64,000 bases of DNA from Fremontodendron californicum. Its lineage: Eukaryota; Streptophyta; Magnoliopsida; Malvales; Malvaceae. Positions within the stretch are counted from its first letter, which is position 1, and each line of letters opens with the position of its first letter. Under the pieces are notes generated by a model. It was given only the letters and a program-made list of their open reading frames with translations. It was not told the DNA's origin and did no database searches. This document shows, piece by piece, positions 10,392 to 21,570 of the stretch. The stretch lies in assembly GCA_030761205.1 (NCBI GenBank), contig JAULJL010000025.1:6887501-6951500 (forward strand), read 5' to 3'. The translations under genes and the position numbers were made by a program.

Positions 10392-11178
10392 GTTATGAGA
10401 GGATCGGTTAGAGTTAAAGGCTAATTTCAATGGTTTCTGGGGCTTCGCTTGTGATTTCAATACAGTTATATATCCTGACGAAAGGATGGGTTGTGTATCT
10501 AATGATGTTGGAGTAAAAGAGTTTAATAGCTTTATTTTGACTGCTGAACTCCTTGATATACTGCTCGAGGATAAGAAGTTTTCTTGGTATGGTGAGGGGT
10601 CAAAGAGAAGCAGGACTGACAGGTTTTTTTTAAGCTCGGATTGAGTTATGCGTTTCAAATATCTTAGCCAGAGAGAACTCGAAAGGAGTATTTCTGATTA
10701 CTGTCCGATTGTTAAGGGATTCGAGTTGATATGTTAGTGGAATTTTATGTACTTGATGACTTAAACACTGCTAAAATCGTGGCTATCAAAACAACTTTTG
10801 CTGTTATTCTCCATATCCCTTGTGGTAACAATATAGCCCTGATTGTTGAATCATATATACTCAAAAGTTGCAGTTGATGTGGTGAGTAATAAGGTGACTC
10901 GGCCATGGAAGGGATGGGAAACTTTTAATGACATCGGTTGATTGAGTGATGTGATAAAACTGGTGGATTTTGTTCAAGTATTCATGGAAGCTAATTTTTT
11001 GCTGACTCTCATGCTTGATTAGGTGCGGATAAATCTAAACTTTTTTATGTGTGGGTGTTATAGAGTTGATTGGTGGTGTTTATTACAACCCTTTTTCTAA
11101 CCTGTTTTTCATCTTGAATATATGCGATTATTGATTGAGAAAAAATAAAAACTTTACCTTCCTGTTAAAAAAAAAAAA
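10392..11178 (+). pseudogene. Decayed LINE: endonuclease piece joined to a 3' end with poly(A)
   Basis: From about 10421 the + strand reads like the apurinic endonuclease (exo_endo_phos) domain of plant L1-type LINEs. Landmarks are a CDFNTV segment equivalent to the family's GDFN, DERMGC, LLDILLEDKKFSWYGEGSKR, RTDRFFLSS and, after a frameshift, ERSISDYCPIV, equivalent to the family's ISDHCPI. The frame is broken near 10640. The reverse transcriptase domain is missing. The sequence then runs to a LINE-like tail (aaaactttaccttcctgtta) and a poly(A) run at 11167-11178. This is therefore an internally deleted dead copy. Confidence 0.7.
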
Positions 11179-12338
11179 TCTCTCGAAAGATTGCAAAATT
11201 TATGAAATCAGATTTTGCGTACTAATGAGATTCTGATAACGAACTTATCATTAGTCATCATCAAGAGAAACAGTGAAATCTAACATAGCCGTTGCGTGGC
11301 TTTTCATAGACCGTAGAAAGCCTTATTAATATATATAACCAATAAATATTGCATGGTTTTCCTTCTACTATCTGTGTTTTTCGATTGATGTGGAAAGAAA
11401 AAACACTTCTTAAGAAATAGTTCAAAATTAAGAACTTTAATTACCAACAAAATTTAAGTAAAAAAAATTTAAGTCAAATTCTAAAGGGTTTTTATTACAA
11501 ATAATTAAATAAAAATTAAATTCGAAATTTCAAACTGATTAAATTGAATGTTTTTGTTAAATAGCTAAATAAAATATACAAATAATTTGAATATGTTTTG
11601 ATTTTTTATTTAAATAAGCATTTTTATTGAAAATTCTAATAAAATTCAATAAAAATTAATCAAATTTTGTGTGTAGATACTATTTTTAATTAAATTTTTT
11701 TATATATATTATTGATTTCCTCATTGAACTATATCAATTTATCGATTTTAATTTTCAAATTTTAACTTTTATTCAATTGATCTTAATGAAGAACCTCATG
11801 AACTTAACCTAAAAAATATTACATTATAATTGCTCTCCATCTTCTGCATACATGATATTATTAGGAGCTAGTAATATTCTAATAAATTTCTAAAAAATAT
11901 AATGTAACATCAACTTAAGATGATCTTGACTATAATTATTAGTGGATAAAGCGAGACTTATTGCATAAGTACAAATATCTATCTAAATTAGTCATGGTAC
12001 GTGGTCTTATTTTTGAAAGGAATACTTGATTAGTCTACAAGCCTACAAATCTCTTGGATGTGAAGCTCTACCCAAGAGCTCAAGAGAAAATTAAAGACTA
12101 TGGACTAAGTAGACCTCATCGCCAAGCTTAGCTTCAGTTTTTTTTCCCATATATATATATATAACTTTTTTTAAGTTTTTTAGGTTATTTTTCATTGAAG
12201 TGTGAATTTATTCGTTGGCTCTAAATTTTCAAAGGGCTTTTTATTTTTATGTTTAAAAAAAAAAAAAAAAAAATCGAAATCTACTCTTGGGGTAGGGATA
12301 CATTAATCATTTGAATAAATGCCCAAAGTGCTTTTCAA
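11179..12338. other. Intergenic AT-rich DNA
   Basis: No gene, RNA or bounded element was recognised. There are short low-complexity tracts only, such as a TA run near 12150 and a poly(A) run at about 12255-12272. Confidence 0.4.
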
Positions 12339-12880
12339 CACTACTAGAAAAAATTGGCTATAGTAACAAACATTTGGTTGGTTGGAATGGTTAAGTTTTG
12401 GAAGTCATCAATGTTGGAAGAGTTTTATCATCACGCTTCTGGATCCGAACAGAGATTAATTTTCTATCAACCATAAAATGAGGATGAGAATACCCTGAAT
12501 TTAGACCAATAAAAATGGCTATAGTGACGAAAAACTTTTGCAACTTCAGTCACAGAATACTTAGTTTCAACGATTGATTTTGTGATGGATTTTACTAGAA
12601 CATGATAATATAAACAATTTGGGCCTTTTTATCAATTGTAACGCTTATTGCGACTAATCTTGTGACAGACGTGCCACGGGATAAATTTCGGTGGCAAAAT
12701 CCGTCACACAATTTTTACTGATCTTTTTTCTTTCGTCAGGAAATCATGGACGGACAATTCCGTCACAAGTTGCGACGCACATACGTACTTTCTTGCGACG
12801 GCTTTTGAGACGGACATTGTAATGAACGTTTCCTTGAGACAAACATTGCGACGGACTGTGCGTTGCAATTTCATTGTTAA
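12339..12880 (+). mobile_element. CACTA transposon terminus with GTCGCAA-type subterminal repeats
   Basis: It starts CACTACTAGAAAAAA at 12339, the classical CACTA end. It is followed by several copies of related words on both strands (cttgcgacggc, gcgacggac, ttgcgacg, ccgtcacaa, ccgtcacac), the dispersed subterminal repeats to which En/Spm-type transposases bind. No second terminus (TTTCTAGTAGTG) and no transposase were found downstream, so it is a truncated end. The inner limit near 12880 is approximate. Confidence 0.65.
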
Positions 12881-13429
12881 TTAATTTTTAAGTTTTAATT
12901 AAAACTAAATGATAAATAATTTTAAAAATTATTTACATGAAATTATTAAGGTTATTATAAATATGCAATTTGCAATTATCATTGCATTTTAATTAACTTA
13001 TCTAATATTTGATTTAAAAATTTATTAAAGTAAAAGTTAATAATAATAAATTTTGCTTATATATTTTAAATGCAAATGATTTAGGACCAACTAATTAGAA
13101 GAAAATATTAAAGTTAATAATTATAAAATTTGCAAGAAACTAGTTCTTAGACATTAAACTTTTTCAAGATTAGACGTTAAATCAAGCTTATAATTATGTT
13201 GATTGTTGACTTTGTATAGAGGGAGGATTTTTCATGGATTTTACTAATGAGTATTTTAATTAAGACACTTATAAAAGTATTATATATATTGTAAATTAAA
13301 TGAATTTTCTTTTTTATAACATTGAATGCTTTTTCTTTTATTTTTGTGGTATAATAAATTAATGAACTTTCTTATAAACAATAAATCTCTTTTCTCTGCC
13401 TCTCTATTTATATATATATATATATATTC
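12881..13429. other. AT-rich DNA, possibly the interior of the CACTA remnant
   Basis: No coding sequence or repeat boundary was identified. A TA microsatellite lies at about 13409-13428. Confidence 0.35.
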
Positions 13430-13606
13430 TCAATCAATATGATAGAGATATCGGATCGATTCGATACTTTATGTGCACGATGAGTACAATTATATTGTTA
13501 AATCCAACGGTCGGTTTGTTAAAATATAAATCGTATAAAAAATTATGGAAGTGTGTAAAACTAATTTAGTTTTATATTAGTTTAAGTGGATCCCTCTTTT
13601 ATATAT
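13430..13606 (+). mobile_element. Truncated copy of the foldback MITE family (3' half)
   Basis: It matches the right half of the MITE arrayed at 19.0-20.3 kb: aatatgatagagatatcgg, gtgcacgatgagtacaatta, aaatccaacggtcggtttgt, then the inverted-repeat end gtgtgtaaaactaatttag and a terminus aagtggatcc. The left half is missing. Confidence 0.6.
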
Positions 13607-14347
13607 ATATATATATATATATGCATTAAGTATGAAAATAAGACAAAATTGATTTATAAATTTGATGCATTTGGTGATTATTTTTACTTATGTACTATGA
13701 TTTTTTATATGATCTAAAAGTTTTTTTTTTTTTTTTCACACAATCAAATTAACAAGACTAAATATTAGTGGACAAGACATAAATATTTAATCATGATAAT
13801 TCTTTATTTTAATTATCAATTCTCATTTAAACACATTATTCAATATATTTGATGAAAATTCTTTGATTAAGATTCAAATAACAATCTTTTACTCTTTTCT
13901 TTAGGAAGAAATTTTACTGATTATTGATTGTTACAAATGATCAAACTATATCTTACATTTAAAATGGAGATTAAAGAAAGAAAAAAAACTCATCACAACT
14001 CAAAATGAATGTGTTAATGGTAAATATGTTCACAGGCTGAGTTATTCATCCGGCTTGAATTTAGTCGAGCTTGAAATAAGTTTTTAGTAATCCAAGTTAG
14101 TCTGGCTTACTGTTTAAATAATAAAACATAATTTTTTATTTAAATTTAATTATAAAAATATAAAAATATTTTTTAATATTTAATATATTTTAAATAACAA
14201 ATAGATTTTCAAACCCGATTCGGATCGGGATTGAACAACAAATTTTTTTTTATTTGAACTTAAACCGAACCCAACCCGATCTAACTATAAGACACCTTTA
14301 GTTAATGGCATCGATGGATAAATGATCAAATAATTTAATTTAATCTA
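13607..14347. other. Intergenic DNA with weak traces of a hAT-like repeat
   Basis: No gene was found. Near 14030-14285 an AT-rich core lies between a segment with cggcttgaatttagtcgagc and one with cgattcggatcgggattgaa. This arrangement resembles degraded hAT-like elements, but the ends are not clear. Confidence 0.3.
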
Positions 14348-15871
14348 GGGATAATGTTATGAATGGTCTCTAAAGTTTATCAAATTTGTCAATGTGATAT
14401 TTGTATTTTAAAAATATTTAATGTGATACCTATACTATCAAATCGTATATCAATATGATACTTTGACTTAACACCGTTCAATATAAATGATGAAATGATA
14501 TTGACCAACAGGTGATGACATCACTTGACTTTTTAAAAATTAATATATGGATTTTTGTAAAAAAAAATTAAAAAAATAATAAAAATACTTAAAATTATAT
14601 ATTTTTAAAATAATATTATGTCTTTTTTAAAAATTAAAAACATTATATTAAAAATATAAAATAATTAAAATAATATTTTTTAAAAATGATAAAGAATTAA
14701 AAAAAAAAAATGAGAGACGAGAATCGGGACTCGGGAGAGAGGGGGAAGGGAGAAAGGGGGCCAATGCCCGACCGAACGGCCGGGGCCGATCTGGCTTGTT
14801 CCGGCCGTTCTTCAAGGTATATTTTTAAAGGAAAACAAACTTCAAATTTATGTTTAGTACATGTATAGAGACCCACAAGCTCTAAATTTACTTGCATTTA
14901 TATATCCATATGGAAAACCTTGTTCTTCAAGGTATCTGCAATTGGTTGCTATCAATCTAACAGACCAAATTAATGTCACTGTACATACAAAACGACCAGC
15001 ACATTGCTGGCAGGTCACCAAAAGCAGGTTTTTTTTGGGTATTGACTGGTAACTGAAAAGCAGGGACTTCAAATTTTTGAGGGGATGGGCTCTTCTTTTT
15101 TTTCATCACCCATTTTCTTTCTTCTCCTAGTTTGGGGGAAGAGGAGGGTGTTTGTAGAGGGGCAAACAAATGCAGTAAGTAAAGTTTCAATTCCACAAAC
15201 AAAAGCCTAATTCAGTTTAAAATTATAGATATTCCATTAGGAGGCTCAAATTCGATCAAGTACCTGCACCAGGAATAGATCCAATGCAAGAACTGGACTA
15301 TATAGCCAGGAGAAATTCTTTGGTAATAAGGATTTGTGGATGAAGTAAGAGCCTTAGCGACTAGTAAGCTCACTGTTGCTTGCATTCCCAGAAGATTCAG
15401 AACTATGACATTTTTTCAAGCTTTTCCCAACATTAGCAGGACGAGGAGCCTGAAAACCCAAGGGAAAATTAGGCAACAAGTATTAATCAAAGCTCAAATA
15501 AACAATGAATTTTGGCACATGCCTAACCATAAACAAGCCCGGCCCCCCTTCTCCCTCCCTTCCTTCCTTCCCCCTTCCCTCTCTTTCCCGATTCCTTTTT
15601 TTTTTTTTTATATATATAAATTTTTTAAAAATAATTTTACAAAAATTCTTATATTATTTTAAAATTAAATCATGTATGCATCTTTAATATGACGTGGTAT
15701 AGTAACTTGAAAAAAAATATATCACATATTATTATTTGATTGGTCATATCATTTTTTTTTAAATTAACGGTGTTAAACTCAAGTATTAAAAGTACTATAT
15801 TAAATATTTTCAAAATACAAATACTATATTAAAAAAAATTATATTACAAAAATCATTTATGACATTAATTC
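14348..15871. mobile_element. MULE with an apparent captured host gene fragment (Pack-MULE-like)
   Basis: The ends are inverted repeats: GGGATAATGTTATGAATGG on the left against GAATTAATGTCATAAATGA read inward from the right. Similarity extends over about 130 bp (shared atttgtatttt-aaaatattta and ttaacaccgtt words). The flanks are TTTAATCTA (14339-14347) and TTTAATTTA (15872-15880), a 9-bp TSD with one mismatch. The interior (about 14700-15600) has normal base composition unlike the AT-rich arms and looks like host gene DNA on the minus strand, with a splice acceptor, a terminal exon and a 3' region. This is the layout of a Pack-MULE. No transposase is present. Confidence 0.6.
15354..15449 (-). 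pseudogene. Probable captured terminal exon of an unidentified host gene
   Basis: On the minus strand a pyrimidine-rich stretch ending TTTTCAG (complement of about 15450-15456) is followed by an open frame of 31 codons and a TAA stop (15356-15354). The peptide begins APRPANVGKSLKK and ends SNSELTSR, so it is Ser/Lys-rich and intrinsically disordered in character. The upstream sequence on that strand resembles an intron and the downstream sequence a 3' UTR. I do not recognise the parent gene. It lies inside the MULE at 14348-15871, which supports capture rather than a resident gene. Confidence 0.42.
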
Positions 15872-16216
15872 TTTAATTTATGAAAAAATTTCAGCTCAAA
15901 AATAATAAAAAGCACTGTTGCAAATTGCAGTCTTCTCAAACTACAGACAGAAGATTCTTAAAAAAAAAAAAAAAAAATAGTGACAAAAGTCAGTGACTAA
16001 GACAGTTATTGGACCACAAATCAGTGACACGTGTAACTATGGTCAGTATGGGGTCTTATTGGCTACGGCTGGGCCTATGTTTATGATCGCTGTCGTTGTT
16101 TCTGGCACGAATATCTAGGAGTTGTCATTAAACAAAAATGAAAAACTGAATCAGGGAAGACAGTAGTACAGTTCTGAGTTCCCTTCTTTTTTTTACTATA
16201 TATATATATATATATT
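15872..16216 (+). promoter_or_regulatory. Possible promoter region of a truncated gene
   Basis: The sequence is less AT-rich than its surroundings. It carries a G-box/ABRE-like ACACGTGT (CACGTG core at 16028-16033) and ends in a (TA)n run at 16196-16215 directly before an ATG at 16217. The proximity of the TA run to the ATG makes it doubtful as a TATA box. Confidence 0.3.
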
Positions 16217-16279
16217 ATGGCAACTACGGCTTACAACTCTCACTCCAAAACCAATAAATCGCCCTGGCTCTCGCGCCTG
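16217..16279 (+). pseudogene. Possible orphan first coding exon
   Basis: An ATG opens 21 codons, MATTAYNSHSKTNKSPWLSR plus L, ending exactly at a good donor (CTG/GTAACT, GT at 16280-16281), phase 0. Codon use and composition differ from the AT-rich neighbourhood. The next exon was not found: 140 bp further a MULE MITE has inserted, followed by repeat DNA. It may be the 5' stub of a gene broken by transposons, or chance. The family is unrecognised. Confidence 0.3.
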
Positions 16280-16419
16280 GTAACTACTTCTCTCCCTCTA
16301 ACCATTCTTTTTGATTGGTTAGTAATTTTATAGAAAATACTATTATTATTAACGCTTTATTATTTATTTAGTTTTCTGCAAGATGTTATCTTTTAGCCTA
16401 TAAATATGTTAAAGGAATG

Positions 16420-16955
16420 GGTCAAAATATTTAGGAAGTCCTTATATTATATCATCTAATGTAAATTAGTTCTTTTATTATAAAATTGAGTAATTTAGTC
16501 TCTATACTTTTAAAATTGTAAAAAAAAGTAAAATCACTGACTAATGTAACAAAAACTGTTAAAAAATCTGACGTGACATTTATTCTTGTGTTTATTTGAT
16601 GACGTGGATGTCAAATGCTGACGTGGCACCAATAAAATATATTATTTTAAGCTGACGTAGATAAAATAACAAATTAAGTTGGCAAAAATGTCATATCAAG
16701 TTATTTTTTGCCAACTTAGTTTGTTATTTTGTCTATATCAGCTTAAAATAATATATTTTATTGGTGTCACATCATCAAATAAACACAAGGTTAAATCTCA
16801 CGTCAGCTTTTTTAACAGTTTTTGTTACACTAGTTAGTGATTTTACCTTTTTTCTTCAATTTTAAAAGTACAGAAATTAAATTACTCAGTTTTATTGTAG
16901 ATGGACTAATTTGCATTAGATGGTATAGTACAGAGACTTCTTAGGTACTTTGACC
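16420..16955. mobile_element. Foldback MULE MITE, 536 bp, with perfect 10-bp TSD
   Basis: TAAAGGAATG is present at both 16410-16419 and 16956-16965. Between them, nearly the whole element is a long inverted repeat. GGTCAAAATATTTAGGAAGT at the left pairs with GGTCAAAGTACCTAAGAAGT at the right, and further inside ctgacgtggcaccaataaaa pairs with its counterpart near 16760. The arms are about 245 bp with a short centre around 16690-16710. There is no coding capacity. Transcribed, it would form a very long hairpin. Confidence 0.8.
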
Positions 16956-16965
16956 TAAAGGAATG

Positions 16966-18190
16966 CAATGAAAATTTAGTTTGTTGATTTTTGAGTGCCT
17001 CATCCAACAATTTAGCATGTTGTTTTTTGTATTTAAGGATTTTAATGACAGTACAACCGAACCAAACCGATTAAGTTCGGTTCGGTAGCTTTGATTTAGG
17101 GTCTCTTTGTCAGTCGGTTCGGTCGGTTTCAAAGACTTAATCGATTATCGATACTTTGAAATCAAACCGACCGAATACTCACCCCTATAAATCTTTAACC
17201 AAAAATGAAGACTTAGCCCATTAAGCATGAACACAACACAGATTAAAAGTAATAATAATTTTTTATCATGAATAAAGTGAATTTTATATTTAACGGAACA
17301 TAATTTCATATTATTAGCAAATGATATTTATTTCATTTAAATTTGACATTTTAATTTTTATATAATTTAATTATATTTATTTGATTTTAAAAATTAACAA
17401 ATTTCACCTGAATAGCTTGAGTATTAAACTTGAAATATTCAAAACTCGAATGACCCGAGACCTTGCAACCTGAGTTTTGGATTCTTTCAGATATCCCAAG
17501 GCTTATCTCTTAAGATCAACAATCTCAAGTCTTATTTATTTTGTCCTCGTGTCAGCCCCAAAAGACAACTTTAAAATCTCAATTCCGACAATCTCGATTA
17601 TTGATCTAGCAACCCTAGAATTTGTTGGAAGAATTCCAACACCCTTATTTTAGCAACACCAAAAAGATTTTCTCAACCTTAACGGATTATTCGAATAATA
17701 ACCATTCCATTACCCTTCATCACACTCTTATATTTTTCATTTCCATGTTTGTTGCAAAATTTGCTTACCACAACTTTGATCTTTGCTTGTTCCGAAGCTC
17801 AATCAAAAGGGGCAGACTATAACCACCAAATTTTGCACTCTAATTTAGACTTCATTACTTTGAATTTGTTCGATCCAAAGTTACATTTGGGTTCAAAACC
17901 AAATGAAGAGTTAATCTTTGCAATTTTGGTTTTTCTTACAAAACACAAGATCAACTGAAACTTAGAAGTGTTGAATGAGCCTCGAAATGATTGAACAAAC
18001 ATGAAAAACGGACAAACCATGATGAACAGTTGTTGATCGACACATCTAAGTGTTGATTAATCGAATCCTTACTTCGATCGACACTCCTAAATGTCGATCA
18101 AATGAGTACGTTGGAAAAAAAATGAAAATTATCTCTTTTTAATTCAAAATTTGAAAAACCCCTAAGGTTTTGATCGACACTACCTTGTGT
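16966..18190. other. Intergenic repeat remnants
   Basis: No gene was recognised. 17045-17195 holds a palindromic cluster of ccgaaccaaaccg/ggttcggtcggtttc words, probably a small MITE. From about 18028 the sequence carries TCGATCGACAC-type hairpins (separate entry). Reading frames here have no recognisable domains. Confidence 0.4.
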
Positions 18191-18198
18191 CGATCGAG
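18028..18198. repeat. Cluster of GATCGACACT...GTGTCGATC hairpins, left part
   Basis: There are three imperfect stem-loops of the form GATCGACACt-acctt-gTGTCGATC: near 18036-18060, 18076-18098 and 18173-18197. The same motif resumes after the hAT-like element (21430-21570), so the array predates that insertion and was split by it. Confidence 0.6.
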
Positions 18199-21100
18199 TA
18201 GACTTGTCAATTGAGCGGGTCGGTTTGAGTTGGGTTAATTCGAATCTTTAAAAAATTAGGTCAGTAGGTTCGGGTCATTTTAGGTTCGGATCACTTCTGG
18301 CTCGGGTAGTTTCGGGTTCGGATCATTTCGGTTTGGGTCATTCTGGTTCGGATCATTTTGGGTTTGAACTCGGATTATTCGGGTTTGAGTCATTTTGGTT
18401 TGGGTAATTTCGGGTTTGACACTCGGGTTATTTGGATTCAATTTATTAATTTTTAAAATTGAATCAGATTAAATTTAATCAGATTCTTTGATCGAATCAG
18501 ATTTTATTAAAATTTTATTGAAAGATAAAAATAAAAAAAATAAATTATATTTAAAATAAATAGGATATTATTGTGTATCTGAAATCGTTAAATGAATCGA
18601 TTTAATTATTTGGAAAATATATAATTTTATGTTTGTTGAAACGTTAAAACCTTGATAAGTAATCCTTAGTACTAAAAGTTTTATCAAGTTAACCAATCTT
18701 AGAAGTTGAAATGATTTTCTACTAAAATTAAATTAGATTTAAGAACTTTACTTAAAAGTTTAATTATCAAGTGTAATGAAATATATTAATAAATTTTTAT
18801 TCAAAATAAAAATATAATAATAAATGTTATAAAATTAAATTAGTTAATTATGCTAAATATTTTTATATTTTAAACACAATGTATAAAATAAAATTAATAA
18901 AAATTTTATAACAAGTAAAGATGCAATTCTTAACATATTGAAGTACTGACATATATAATACTTTTGTATAATGTATAATTCTTATTAGAACAGGGATCTA
19001 CTTACACGAGTATAAAACTAAATTAGTTTACACACTTTCATAATTTTTATACGATTAATATTTTAACAATCCGATCGTCATATTTCATGTTCTATTCACG
19101 TAGATCATGCTCGTCGAGTTTTAAGTATATTAAAAATGTCTAACTATTTGTTCGATGTATAAAAAATTTAATCGTTAAATATATATTGAAAAAGATAGTA
19201 TTCTCGATCGATATGATAGAGATATCGGATCGATTCGAAACTTTACGTGCACAACGATTACAATTATATTTCTAAATCCAACGGCCAGTTTGTTAAAATA
19301 TTAATCGTATAAAAAGTTATGAAAGTGTGTAAAATTAATTTTGTTTTACACTAGTGTAAAACTAAATTAGTTTTACACACTTTCATAACTTTTTATACGA
19401 TTAATATTTTAACAATCCAACCGTCATATTTCATGTTTTATTCACGTAAATCATACACGTCGAGTTTTTAGTAAATTAAAAATGTCTAACTATTTATTCG
19501 ATGTAAAATATTTTCAACAGTTAATATATATTGAAAAAGATAGTATTCTCGATCGATATGATAGAGAGATCAGATCAATTCAAAACTTTACGTGCACGAC
19601 GAGTATAAATATATTGCTAAATTCAACGTTCGGTTTGTTAAAATATTAATTGTATAAAAAGTTATGAAAGTGTGTAAAACTAATTTTGTTTTACACTAGT
19701 GTAAGTGGATGCCTCCATACTAGTGTAAAACTAAATTAGTTTTACACACTCTCATAACTTTTATACAATTAACATTTTAACAATCCGACCATCATACATT
19801 TTAACAATCAGACTGTCATATTTCATGTTCTATTCACATAGATCATGCACGTCGAGTTTTGAGTAAATTAAAAATGTCTAACTGTTTGTTCAATGTAAAA
19901 AACTTTGAACCATTAAATAAATGTTGAAAAAGATAGTATTCTCGATCAATATGATAGAGATATCGAATCGATTCGAAACTTTACATGTACGGCGAGTACA
20001 ATTATATTGCTAAATCCAACAGTCAGTTTGTTAAAATATTAATCATATAAAAACTTATGAAAGTGTGTAAAATTAATTTTGTTTTACACACTTTCATAAC
20101 TTTTTATACCATGTTTCATGTTCTATTCACGTAGATCATGCACGTCAAGTTTTGAGTAAATTAAAAATGTCTAACTATTTGTTCGATGTAAAAAAATTTC
20201 AACCGTTAATATATATTGAAAAGGACAGTATTCTTGATCGATATGACAGAGAGATCGGATCGATTCGAATCTTTACGTGTACGACGAGTACAATTATATT
20301 GTTAAATCCAACGGTCGGTTTGTTTCTCATTGTAACTCTTCAAAATAAAATAAAAATTTATCTATTTTTATGAACTTAGTAGCAAGTATCGTTAAACAGA
20401 CCAATATTATTACTATTGACGGAACTAATCTAAATCATATGATAAAAGATTATAATTTTGAAATTAAAAAAAAAATGCATTTATTTTAAATAACATATAT
20501 AACGGCAAGAGATTGATTTATTATATATCACATGATAAAGTATTATTTATAATGTATACAAATCATTATAATAAAACACATTTCAGAGATCTATATTATG
20601 TGTATTTAAAATATATATATATATAATATGCATTATCATTGAACGTTTAATTCAATAATTAATGCATTTTTTTATTTAAAAATATTAGGATTCAAATTTC
20701 TTTTTTCTCAAGTAAATTTTTTTTTCCCAACTAAATTGAGAGTGACTTACTTTAACTAGATTTGTTCACAGTTTGGACTATTCGTACAAATTTTGATGTA
20801 ATATTTTTTTCAAGTTCAAACAAATATTTATTTTTATTCCCAAACATTGATTAAAAAGTTCAATTCAATTCAATTCCAACTAATATAATATATATTAAAA
20901 TTATAATAACAATTCAAAAAAATTTAAATTAATCACATGATAAATTTTTTATCATAATAGTATAATTATAGATCTTGTACTATACTTGTATTATACATTT
21001 ATAATCACTACACTATTTTACATATTGAGAATAGAATAAATAAAGGAATATGATCAATTTATACATATCAAATGGTAATTAGATATGGTATCACATTACA

Positions 21101-21410
21101 AAATAGTAATTACAAGTTATAAAATTAAAATAAATTAATAATTTGTGTTATAGGTATTATTTTTATTAAATTAATATTTTAAAAATAAAATTATATCCTT
21201 AATTTAAGTTCAAGTTATTTGAGGTTAATTGTTTGTGTCATTTCGGGTTTAGGTCATTTCGAGTTCGGATCATTTCGGGTTCGGGTCATTCTGGATTTGG
21301 GTCATTTCGGGTTTGGGTTGGTCGGTTTCGGGTTTGGGTTGACTTTTTTTAGTCGGATTAGATCGGATTTAAATCTAACAGATTGAGTTCGGATCAAATT
21401 GACAGATCTA
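18199..21410. mobile_element. hAT-like non-autonomous element, 3.2 kb
   Basis: The terminal inverted repeats TAGACTTGTCAATTGAGC (left) and TAGATCTGTCAATTTGATC (right, inverted) are flanked by CGATCGAG (18191-18198) and CCAACGAG (21411-21418), a degraded 8-bp duplication (6 of 8). Both subterminal regions contain many copies of a GGGTTYGGGTCATTTC-type word (18215-18440 and 21230-21360), as in other plant hAT-like elements with CGGGTC repeats. The interior is AT-rich, noncoding and interrupted by an array of foldback MITEs. No hAT transposase is seen. Confidence 0.6.
18994..20325 (+). mobile_element. Tandem array of four foldback MITEs (~360 bp unit)
   Basis: The copies are about 18994-19356, 19349-19710, 19718-20087 and 20083-20322 (last truncated). 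Each unit has TIRs of about 95 bp: an outer GGATCCACTTACACTAGTGT-like end, then aaactaaattagttttacac and actttcataa...ttttatacgattaat. The inner part has two halves around tattctcgatcgatatgata. Adjacent copies share the palindrome ttttacactagtgtaaaa at their joints, so they are head-to-tail with overlapping ends. Relatives occur at 13430-13606 and 32575-32932. Confidence 0.75.
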
Positions 21411-21429
21411 CCAACGAGCATGCACCAAA

Positions 21430-21570
21430 GTGTCGATTGACAGTCACAATTGTCAATCGAGTAAGGTCGTTGATTAGATCGATTCTCCCAAGGATTGATT
21501 AATTGAAGTGCCAAAATTTAACAAAAAGAGAGAAGTGTCAATCGATACTCCTAATGTCAATTGACACTTT
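21430..21570. repeat. Cluster of TGTCGATTGACA hairpins, right part
   Basis: Continuation of the motif at 18028-18198: AGTGTCGATTGACAG-tcacaat-TGTCAATCGAG near 21430-21462 and AGTGTCAATCGATACT-cctaat-GTCAATTGACACT near 21534-21570. Confidence 0.55.

Noticed and set aside
13409..13428. TA microsatellites (also 13602-13621, 16196-16215, 32931-32946) as TATA boxes
   Set aside because: Simple repeats without associated genes; several lie at ends of the foldback MITEs.
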